NCBI GenBank assembly: GCA_013151785.1
Contig: JAADHP010000184.1
Location: forward strand, 1 to 5,331
Direction of reading: 5' to 3'
From: Nitrospirota bacterium
GTDB taxonomy: Bacteria > Nitrospirota > Thermodesulfovibrionia > Thermodesulfovibrionales > JdFR-85
Length of the DNA stretch: 5,331 nucleotides
Shown here: positions 1-4,848 of the stretch, in pieces
Numbering within the stretch: position 1 is the first letter of the stretch
Layout of the letters: each line of letters starts with the position of its first letter
Position numbers and translations under genes: made by a program
Notes under the pieces: generated by a model
Database searches by the model: none
Seen by the model: only the letters and a program-made list of their open reading frames with translations
Told to the model about the DNA's origin: nothing

Positions 1-41
1 TTTTGATAGATATGGTATGAAATTTATAGCCGGGTTTGGTA

Positions 42-47
42 TATAAT
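42..47 (+). promoter_or_regulatory. Putative -10 box next to a start codon
   Basis: A perfect TATAAT lies only 7 nt before the ATG at 55. Transcription would be expected to begin about 6-7 nt downstream of the box, at or next to the start codon. No Shine-Dalgarno sequence is visible between box and ATG. The -35 region about 17 nt upstream is poor (TGAAAT-like at 18-23), so the call rests on the -10 box and its position. The region is AT-rich, so a chance match is possible. Confidence 0.35.
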
Positions 48-54
48 ATAAAAC

Positions 55-492
55 ATGCAATACAGGGTAGGTGAAATAGGCAGGGTGGTTGTTGCAAGGT
101 TTTCTGATGGTGATGATCTCCTTGAAGGGCTCAAGGAGATAGCAAAGAAGGAAGACCTTCATTCTGCAGTCTTTCAGGTAGTAGGGGGGCTTAAAAGGGG
201 AGAGTTTGTTGTAGGGCCTGAAAAGGAAGAGATGCCACCAAAACCTGTGTGGAGGGCACTTGAAGAGAGTCACGAGGTGCTCGGTGTGGGAACCATATTC
301 TGGAATGGTGACGAACCTCTTATACATTTTCATGGTGCATATGGTAAAAAGGACAATGTTAAAGTGGGATGCCTGCGAAAGGAGTCTGAGGTCTTTCTCA
401 TCCTTGAGGTTATAATTTTAGAACTCAAAGGCATAAATGCAGAAAGGATTCCTGACCCTGAGAGTGGTCTGCCATTGTTGAGTTTTCTGTAA
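55..492 (+). CDS. PPC/DUF296 domain protein (PD1-like)
   Basis: This 145-residue protein consists of one PPC (plant and prokaryote conserved, DUF296) domain, which is the usual length for stand-alone bacterial members. Visible hallmarks are the N-terminal strand and helix with a dose-like DDLLEGL segment (20-26), the turn VVGGLKRGEF (42-51), the strand GVGTIFW (77-83), the histidine pair HFH (91-93) and the C-terminal EVIILELKG (118-126) ending in SGLPLLSF. Paired histidines in this family form a metal-binding site in the trimer. Members are often labelled 'DNA-binding protein' by analogy with plant AT-hook proteins, but no AT-hook is present here and the function is unknown. The ATG at 55 has no Shine-Dalgarno; a TATAAT at 42-47 suggests a leaderless transcript. 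The gene converges on the ATPase gene with a 17-bp gap that leaves no room for a classical terminator. Confidence 0.85.
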   Translation: MQYRVGEIGRVVVARFSDGDDLLEGLKEIAKKEDLHSAVFQVVGGLKRGEFVVGPEKEEMPPKPVWRALEESHEVLGVGTIFWNGDEPLIHFHGAYGKKDNVKVGCLRKESEVFLILEVIILELKGINAERIPDPESGLPLLSFL

Positions 493-509
493 CAAAAGCC
501 AGGATTTTA

Positions 510-3158
510 TTATCGCTTTTTAGTCCTTCTGATCAGCTTATCTATCTCCACTGCAAAGAATACCACTGATGACAGTACAAGGGTGATAATCAACTCGCCC
601 AGGCTAAGTGGTGCCGTTTTGAAAATAGGATTCAGAAAAGGTATGTAGATGGTTGCCATTTGAAGAAGAAACGTAAGAATAAAGGCCCCCAATAATGGTT
701 TGTTGGATAGTATGCCCTGGCTGAAAAGAGACTCTCTTTCTGATCTTATGGCAAGTACATTGCCCATCTGACTTAAACATAACACTGTAAACACCATTGT
801 CTGCCAGTTGGGATGATCTGTCTTGATTGCCCATGCCTCGGTAAAAAGAGAAACAAGACCCATCAGAAGGCCTACCCATATTATCTGGATACCAAGACCA
901 TGAGCAAAGATACTTTCCTTCGGGTCCCTTGGGGGACGATTCATTATATTCTTCTCAGGTGGTTCTGTTGCCAGGGCCAGGCCAGGCAGTCCGTCTGTGA
1001 CAAGATTGATCCAGAGTATGTGTATGGGTAGCAGAGGGATTGGTAATCCTATGAGGGGAGCAAGAAATATGGTCCATATCTCACCAGAATTACTTGTCAT
1101 TGCATATTTTATAAATTTTCGGATATTATCAAATATCCGTCTGCCTTCTTTCACAGCCTTCACAATGGTGGCAAAGTTATCATCCAGCAGTATCATATGG
1201 GCAGCCTCTTTTGCCACATCAGTGCCTGTGACACCCATGGCAACGCCTATATCAGCCCTTTTTAATGCAGGAGCATCATTAACGCCATCGCCGGTCATGG
1301 CAACAAACTGTCCCCTGTCCTGAAGTGCCTTTACAATCTTGAGCTTCTGTTCAGGCTCCACGCGGGCATATACCCTGATATGTTCAACCTTTTCCTCAAA
1401 CTCTTTTAGTGAGAGCCCCTGCAGTTCTGCACCGGTAATGATGATATTCTCATTGTCAGTTGTACTCTCCAGAATACCCACCTTCTCAGCAATGACCCTT
1501 GCTGTGAGGGGGTGGTCGCCTGTTATCATTACAGGTACTATTCCAGCTGTCTTGCATAATCTTACCGCCTCTTTTGCCTCCTCCCTTGGTGGGTCCATCA
1601 TCCCCACAAAGCCTATGATGGTTAATCCGCCTTCCACATTTTCAGGAGACAGGCTTTCAGGCAGAGAATCCCAGTTCTTCATGGCAATACACAGGACTCT
1701 CAGGCCATCCGCAGCCATACCTTCACCGATTTCATTTAGTTCCTGTTTATCTACGGATTTGAGTCCCTCTGCTGTCAAAATATTTTCTGCCTTTTCAATA
1801 ATTACATCAGCAGCGCCCTTGGTAAAGGAGATATAGCCTTTATCCCTTTTGTGTATTGTGGTCATACACTTTCTGTCAGAATCAAAGGGGAGTTCAGCTA
1901 CACGTGGCATCAGTTGTTCCATCTCCCTCTTGTCAAAACCTTTATCCTTTGCAATGTTATAAAGGGCAGCCTCTGTAGGATCACCGATTACATTGCCGTC
2001 AGGATCTATCTGTGCGTCGTTACTCACAGAAAGGGCTGTCATCAAGAGACTGGTAGGAGAGTCTTTATGGTCTAATGATAGAGAGCCTTGAGTTGTTGTT
2101 TCTATTTCTTTGGTTCTGATTAGTTTGCCATCCACATATAACTCTTCCACTGTCATTTTGTTCAGTGTAAGAGTGCCGGTTTTATCAGAACATATATAGG
2201 TAATGGAACCAAGGGTCTCCACCGCAGGCAGTTTTCTGATGAGGGCATTCTGTCTGACCATCTTCTTTGCACCTATTGCAAGGGATATGGTGACTACTGC
2301 AGGCAGTGCTTCTGGAATGGCAGCCACTGCAAGGGAAATGGCTGTTAGAAGCATAAGTAAGGGCTCTTCCCCCCTCATCAGGCCAACGACAAAGAGCAGT
2401 GCACAGATTATGAGGACAGCTATGGCAAGCTTCTGGCCAAAGTTCGCGAGTCTTTTTTGGAGCGGAGTCTTTACTTCTTCCTCTTCCTGTAACATAGTAG
2501 CAATCTTTCCTATTTCCGTATTCATACCTGTGCTTACTACAATACCCTTGCCTCTGCCATATGTTACAAAGGTTCCTTTGTATGCCATATTCTTTCTGTC
2601 ACCAAGAGGTATCTGTTCATCACGGAGAGGTTCTGTATCTTTTTCCGCAGGCACAGATTCTCCAGTAAGAGAGGCCTCCTCAATCTTCAATTGTACTGCC
2701 TCTATTAATCTCATATCAGCAGGCACAACCTTGCCTGCCTCAAGAATAACTATATCTCCGGGAACCAGTTGAGTGGCAGGAATATTCAGAGGCATTCCGT
2801 CTCTGATCACGGTTGCAGAGGGCGCAGCCATCTTTTTCAATGCTGCCATTGCTTTTTCTGCACGGTATTCCTGTAGAAAACCGATTATGGCATTGAGGAC
2901 TACAATGACAACAATTGCGATGGTATCTGTGGCTTCACCTAATATGCCTGATATGATGGCAGCACCTATGAGTACCAGAATCATGAAGTCCTTGAACTGG
3001 TCAAGGAACATCATGAAGGGGGTTTTCTTCTTTTTCTCTTCTAATGTATTAGGACCGTACTGTGTCAGTCTCTTCTGGGCCTCTTCTGAAGAGATACCAT
3101 CAGGGGAAGATTGCAACTCACTTATAATTGTCTCAATATCTTTCAAGTACCATAGCAT
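510..3158 (-). CDS. Calcium-type P-type (P2) cation-transporting ATPase
   Basis: This complete 882-residue pump couples ATP hydrolysis to cation export across the inner membrane, most likely Ca2+. Domains in order: cation-ATPase N-terminal domain (about 3-70), TM1-2 (56-96), actuator domain with TGES (165-168), TM3-4 (243-295) with PEALP (282-286), phosphorylation site DKTGTLT with Asp325, nucleotide-binding domain with KGAAD (447-451), hinge motifs TGDHP (546-550) and TGDGVNDAP (622-630), and TM5-10 (about 684-873). Ligand residues equivalent to those of SERCA are seen in TM4 (Glu283), TM5 (Asn690, Glu693) and TM6 (Asn718, Thr721, Asp722). The TM8 glutamate equivalent appears to be Gln797, as in PMCA-type pumps. 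This supports calcium over Na+/K+ or Mn2+, but substrate cannot be fixed by sequence. The start is supported by GAGG 7 nt before the ATG; another ATG 5 bases downstream is out of frame. trmO lies 146 bp upstream on the same strand. Confidence 0.93.
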   Translation of the reverse strand: MLWYLKDIETIISELQSSPDGISSEEAQKRLTQYGPNTLEEKKKKTPFMMFLDQFKDFMILVLIGAAIISGILGEATDTIAIVVIVVLNAIIGFLQEYRAEKAMAALKKMAAPSATVIRDGMPLNIPATQLVPGDIVILEAGKVVPADMRLIEAVQLKIEEASLTGESVPAEKDTEPLRDEQIPLGDRKNMAYKGTFVTYGRGKGIVVSTGMNTEIGKIATMLQEEEEVKTPLQKRLANFGQKLAIAVLIICALLFVVGLMRGEEPLLMLLTAISLAVAAIPEALPAVVTISLAIGAKKMVRQNALIRKLPAVETLGSITYICSDKTGTLTLNKMTVEELYVDGKLIRTKEIETTTQGSLSLDHKDSPTSLLMTALSVSNDAQIDPDGNVIGDPTEAALYNIAKDKGFDKREMEQLMPRVAELPFDSDRKCMTTIHKRDKGYISFTKGAADVIIEKAENILTAEGLKSVDKQELNEIGEGMAADGLRVLCIAMKNWDSLPESLSPENVEGGLTIIGFVGMMDPPREEAKEAVRLCKTAGIVPVMITGDHPLTARVIAEKVGILESTTDNENIIITGAELQGLSLKEFEEKVEHIRVYARVEPEQKLKIVKALQDRGQFVAMTGDGVNDAPALKRADIGVAMGVTGTDVAKEAAHMILLDDNFATIVKAVKEGRRIFDNIRKFIKYAMTSNSGEIWTIFLAPLIGLPIPLLPIHILWINLVTDGLPGLALATEPPEKNIMNRPPRDPKESIFAHGLGIQIIWVGLLMGLVSLFTEAWAIKTDHPNWQTMVFTVLCLSQMGNVLAIRSERESLFSQGILSNKPLLGAFILTFLLQMATIYIPFLNPIFKTAPLSLGELIITLVLSSVVFFAVEIDKLIRRTKKR

Positions 3159-3179
3159 GGATACGCCTCAGTTCATATC

Positions 3180-3320
3180 TGTCCGGATAAAATACTAACA
3201 GGGGTACCTATGCAATCCACAGGATTATGAAAACTGATAGAATGCCCCCACCTCTGGTCGGGGAGCTTCACTTTCAGAAACATTCCCGTAAGTGCATCAC
3301 AGTATTATTTATCCGGATCA
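3180..3320. repeat. Imperfect inverted repeat spanning the trmO-ATPase gap
   Basis: The segment begins TGTCCGGATAAAATACT (3180-3196). The opposite strand of its other end (3320 to 3301) reads TGATCCGGATAAATAATACT. The exact shared block is TCCGGATAAA (3182-3191 against 3308-3317), and the rest aligns with small gaps. The right arm contains the trmO stop codon. The end sequence resembles the TGTCCG(A/G)TAAA ends of the foldback element at 3967-4170, so this may be a degraded relative. TCCGGA is itself palindromic, which makes a chance pairing easier. An alternative role is a 3' processing or pausing structure behind trmO. Confidence 0.35.
3245..3263 (-). other. Small hairpin downstream of trmO
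   Basis: On the minus strand CCCC-G-ACC / AGA / GGT-G-GGGG folds into a 7-bp stem with one G-G mismatch and a 3-nt loop, 42 bp past the trmO stop. No T-run follows directly; the first TTTT is about 10 nt beyond. It may weakly terminate or stabilise the trmO transcript. It is not a canonical Rho-independent terminator, so read-through into the ATPase gene remains possible. Confidence 0.3.
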
Positions 3321-3700
3321 TGGTGGGGTTTTATGTCAAGCACAGGTGTGCCGTCAATCATATCGATCCCTTTGATTCTTATAATATTATCCTCTACATC
3401 CAGCACCTCAACCACAGAGAGCCCTAATGGGTTGGGTCTTATGGGTGAACAGGTATTGAATACGCCTGTTTCAAAATCCTTATGTGGAGGTTTTTGTATG
3501 AGATACTCCTTTGTGAATTCAGGGCTTTTATGAAAGTGGAATAGCACCACTATTCTTTGCCCGGGCGTTATCCCCTTCAGACCTTCTTTGTACACCTCGT
3601 CTATGACAATCTCACCTTCAACATGTGAGACTTTCCAGTGCCTGGGGATATTGGCCTCTTTGGTTCTGATGTAACCGATTGATTTGAAGATTAATGACAT
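3305..3700 (-). CDS. trmO: TrmO-type tRNA methyltransferase (UPF0066/TsaA family)
   Basis: This 131-residue protein is the minimal UPF0066 domain. Known TrmO enzymes use S-adenosylmethionine to methylate the N6-threonylcarbamoyladenosine at position 37 of tRNA-Thr(GGU). Visible signatures are the opening FKSIGYIRT (5-13), the family block GVFNTCSPIRPNPLGLS (79-95) and the closing DGTPVLDIKP (116-125). The family usually has Arg in GVFxTRSP; here Cys84 takes its place, which occurs in a subset and may mean a different substrate. The protein lacks the C-terminal domain of the ~235-residue E. coli TrmO and resembles the short archaeal/anaerobe form. The first ATG fits the family N-terminus, though the ribosome site is weak (GAG about 10 nt upstream). 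The start codon lies next to one arm of a long inverted repeat, so translation may be hairpin-controlled. The methylase family is clear; the exact RNA substrate is inferred. Confidence 0.82.
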   Translation of the reverse strand: MSLIFKSIGYIRTKEANIPRHWKVSHVEGEIVIDEVYKEGLKGITPGQRIVVLFHFHKSPEFTKEYLIQKPPHKDFETGVFNTCSPIRPNPLGLSVVEVLDVEDNIIRIKGIDMIDGTPVLDIKPHHDPDK

Positions 3701-3809
3701 TTGTTAAACTCAAATTGCGCAATACGACAGCCACGGGTTTTAATAATTGGTTCCCTCTGTTCAGGAAGTGTTATTTTACAGTGTCTTGCGCAATCCGTGT
3801 TTAACAAAT
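3699..3809. repeat. Interrupted inverted repeat covering the trmO leader
   Basis: Left arm 3699-3722 and right arm 3786-3809 pair symmetrically: 11 bp exact (ATTTGTTAAAC at 3699-3709 with GTTTAACAAAT at 3799-3809), a 5-nt mismatched stretch on each side, then 8 bp exact (TTGCGCAA at 3715-3722 and 3786-3793). The enclosed 63 nt contain no strong stem. The left arm ends on the trmO start codon, so in trmO mRNA the hairpin would hold the ribosome-binding region and part of the AUG. As DNA, the two TTGCGCAA palindromes could instead be a pair of protein-binding sites. The match is direct observation; the role is inference. Confidence 0.6.
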
Positions 3810-3821
3810 CCATACCTTCTT

Positions 3822-3851
3822 ATTAAAACAGAATGGTAGTTAAACAATCAA
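3822..3851 (-). promoter_or_regulatory. Putative trmO promoter
   Basis: On the minus strand a -35 TTGATT (3851-3846) is separated by 18 nt from a -10 TTTAAT (3827-3822). These match the sigma-70 consensus at 4/6 and 5/6. Transcription would start near 3815, so the leader of about 115 nt would begin almost exactly at the outer edge of the inverted repeat at 3699-3809. That coincidence raises the plausibility, but the boxes alone are common in AT-rich DNA. Confidence 0.35.
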
Positions 3852-3955
3852 CCATGTTTTTTACACCACAAAATGCCGACAGAAAAAAGTCTGCAAAAAA
3901 CAGGCAATTCCTATGTGCCTTATAAACCTGACTGGATAGTCGACCACTATTTTAA

Positions 3956-3966
3956 GGTTACAGGGG
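3956..3966 (+). repeat. 11-bp direct repeat, left copy (possible target duplication)
   Basis: GGTTACAGGGG is identical to the sequence at 4171-4181. The two copies bracket the foldback element with spacing that places each TGTCCG end 5-6 nt inside the repeat. An exact 11-bp duplication in this position is what a transposase with a 10-12 bp target duplication (for example parts of the IS4 family) would leave. Confidence 0.5.
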
Positions 3967-4170
3967 CAATACTGTCCGATAAACCGTGATAAGTCCTTGA
4001 AGGATAGGGGATATTAATTTTGAGCGGTTTAAATTTTGCATAAGATTTGCCAGGAGGGCAAATCGCAAAATTTCCTCGGAACAGGCCATGGATGGCCTGT
4101 GAGAATGAGACGAAAAATTAATATCCCCTATCCTTATTAATAGTTGTTGTATTTTTTACCGGACACCACT
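3967..4170. mobile_element. Putative MITE (non-coding foldback element)
   Basis: This ~204-bp non-coding segment has matching ends: TGTCCGATAAA inward from 3973 on the plus strand and TGTCCGGTAAA inward from 4165 on the minus strand. Inside these lies a perfect 22-bp inverted repeat (4000-4021 / 4114-4135). Flanking GGTTACAGGGG copies look like an 11-bp target duplication. It has no transposase gene, so it would depend on an autonomous relative elsewhere. The outermost bases (CAATAC against AGTGG) do not pair and differ by one nucleotide in length, so the exact ends are uncertain. The alternative is a resident structured RNA gene or protein-binding foldback. No tnp fragment is visible to identify the family. 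Confidence 0.5.
4000..4135. repeat. Perfect 22-bp inverted repeat enclosing two hairpins
   Basis: Outer arms 4000-4021 and 4114-4135 are exact reverse complements over 22 bp. Between them hairpin A pairs 4031-4039 with 4065-4073 (AAATTTTGC/GCAAAATTT) and 4044-4051 with 4057-4064 (GATTTGCC/GGCAAATC), with a 4-nt ATAA bulge on one side and loop AGGAG. Hairpin B pairs 4081-4088 with 4093-4100 (ACAGGCCA/TGGCCTGT) around loop TGGA. The whole would fold as a three-way junction in single-stranded DNA or RNA of either strand. No T-run follows either arm closely (TTTTTT begins 16 nt after the plus-strand end), so it is not a simple terminator. Confidence 0.85.
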
Positions 4171-4181
4171 GGTTACAGGGG
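4171..4181 (+). repeat. 11-bp direct repeat, right copy (possible target duplication)
   Basis: GGTTACAGGGG is identical to 3956-3966. ACCACT also precedes both copies, directly here (4165-4170) and with 7 extra bases at the left copy (3943-3948), which blurs the exact duplication boundary. Confidence 0.5.
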
Positions 4182-4218
4182 TTCCGCGAAAAAATATAAA
4201 AATCTACAAATGAACCTG

Positions 4219-4632
4219 TTATTCAGTGCCAAGTATTTCTTCCAGGGAGGTTTGTTTTTTGTACACAGTGCCCTGAAAGAGGGCTATAATGTTCTGTTTG
4301 TCGTCCATGATTCTGATAAGGTATGTGGCAAGCTTTGGATTGATTGAAATTTCCTCAGCTTCGGCAAAGAGTGTACCACTTCTTACTGCCCTGAAATAGG
4401 AGATGCTCACATTGATTGCCATTGCAAGGGTTCCATGTGAATTGGATGCTGCAGAAAAGACCGCATCGGCAAACCCAAAAATAGCACCTCCATGGAGCGT
4501 GCCTGCACTGTTCAGATGGCAGGGTTTGATATCCATCCTTCCCTTTGCCCTGCCATCTGATGCTTCAAGTATCTCTATTCCCAGATGTTTTGCAAATGAA
4601 TCACGATTGATAAATTCTGAGAGTGCATTCAT
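4219..4632 (-). CDS. PaaI-like hotdog-fold acyl-CoA thioesterase
   Basis: With the start at 4632 the protein has 137 residues, close to the ~140 of E. coli PaaI. PaaI-family enzymes hydrolyse aryl- or acyl-CoA thioesters in the cytoplasm, often rescuing stalled CoA intermediates. The family block is clear: LNSAGTLHGGAIFGFAD (40-56) with HGG at 47-49 and the expected catalytic Asp56, then NS (64-65), followed by the strand AINVSISYFRAVRSGTLFAEAEEI (72-95). The start is fixed by a perfect AGGAGG (4644-4639) six T residues before the ATG. An in-frame ATG at 4686 would add 18 residues unlike the family and lies inside a palindrome, so it was not used. The gene diverges from the Kef gene, and two perfect 15-bp palindromes lie in its promoter region. 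The natural substrate cannot be told; no phenylacetate pathway genes are nearby. Confidence 0.85.
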   Translation of the reverse strand: MNALSEFINRDSFAKHLGIEILEASDGRAKGRMDIKPCHLNSAGTLHGGAIFGFADAVFSAASNSHGTLAMAINVSISYFRAVRSGTLFAEAEEISINPKLATYLIRIMDDKQNIIALFQGTVYKKQTSLEEILGTE

Positions 4633-4651
4633 AAAAAACCTCCTTATATTG

Positions 4652-4666
4652 AACAGTTTAACTGTT
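4652..4666. promoter_or_regulatory. 15-bp palindrome AACAGTT-T-AACTGTT (possible operator)
   Basis: A perfect dyad with 7-bp arms around one central base lies 8 bp upstream of the AGGAGG of the thioesterase gene and over the predicted transcription start. Its centre is 27 bp from that of a second perfect 15-bp palindrome. The position fits a repressor site; in mRNA it could only form a hairpin with an impossibly small loop, so a DNA role is more likely. Confidence 0.4.
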
Positions 4667-4695
4667 ATTTTACCTGAATCCAGCAATGCTGGAAA
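4667..4695 (-). promoter_or_regulatory. Putative thioesterase promoter
   Basis: On the minus strand TTTCCA (4695-4690) lies 17 nt from TAAAAT (4672-4667), matching the -35 and -10 consensus at 4/6 and 5/6. The start would fall near 4660, giving a short leader before the strong ribosome site at 4644-4639. The two palindromes occupy the spacer and the start point, which is the classic arrangement for repression. The -35 match is poor. Confidence 0.3.
4679..4693. promoter_or_regulatory. 15-bp palindrome TCCAGCA-A-TGCTGGA (possible operator)
   Basis: A perfect dyad with 7-bp arms and a single central base lies between the putative -35 and -10 boxes of the thioesterase gene and 156 bp before the divergent Kef start. 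Its half-site differs from that of the neighbouring palindrome, so two regulators, or chance for one, must be considered. Confidence 0.4.
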
Positions 4696-4747
4696 ACATC
4701 AATCTCTTACGGATCAATATTGAACAATCATATGAAGAGATTTGGGC

Positions 4748-4753
4748 TATAAT
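4748..4753 (+). promoter_or_regulatory. Possible -10 box for the Kef-type gene
   Basis: A perfect TATAAT lies 95 bp before the antiporter ATG. The best -35 candidate, TTGAAC (4720-4725), has a 22-nt spacer, which is too long, and no extended -10 TG is in place. It is given only as the best candidate in the divergent intergenic region. Confidence 0.2.
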
Positions 4754-4848
4754 ATAGTAGTTAAATACTCCAATCCTGATTTTAAAGAATAACAAAGGAT
4801 TGCTGTAGTGGTATAAATTTTATTGCCTGATTTATAACGGGGTGCCCT

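Larger units (their letters stand above)
3701..4218. other. 518-bp gene-free region between trmO and the thioesterase
   Basis: No reading frame here has a ribosome site or recognisable protein. The region holds the trmO leader repeat and promoter at its low end, an A-rich unremarkable stretch (about 3852-3930), a short hairpin ATAGT-CGACC-ACTAT (3936-3950), and the foldback element with its flanking direct repeats (3956-4181). The final part to 4218 is AT-rich with no visible signal. No canonical terminator for the thioesterase gene was found in it. Confidence 0.6.

Noticed and set aside
2203..2772. Long open frame (189 codons) on the plus strand opposite the ATPase, and similar ones at 1339-1836 and 2773-3198
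   Set aside because: They are antisense to strongly conserved P-type ATPase motifs, have low-complexity Ser/Thr/Ala-rich products and no ribosome sites.
3245..3263. Rho-independent terminator between trmO and the ATPase
   Set aside because: The stem is short with a mismatch and no T-run follows it; kept only as a hairpin.
4000..4135. tRNA, CRISPR repeat or retron msr-msd
   Set aside because: There is no cloverleaf with T-loop or anticodon arm, no repeated spacer pattern, and no reverse transcriptase in the window.
4144..4347. Small plus-strand open frame (67 codons) overlapping the thioesterase 3' end
   Set aside because: It has no ribosome site, begins inside the foldback element flank and overlaps the well-supported PaaI-like gene.
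4633..4686. Upstream in-frame ATG giving an 18-residue longer thioesterase
   Set aside because: There is no Shine-Dalgarno at that ATG, the extra residues do not resemble the family, and a perfect AGGAGG serves the ATG at 4632.
4714..4723. Palindrome TCAATATTGA in the divergent intergenic region
   Set aside because: At 10 bp and AT-rich it is expected by chance and has no partner site.
4809..4826. Sigma-54 promoter (GG...GC) before the Kef-type gene
   Set aside because: The GG and GC dinucleotides are 15 bp apart; sigma-54 needs 12.
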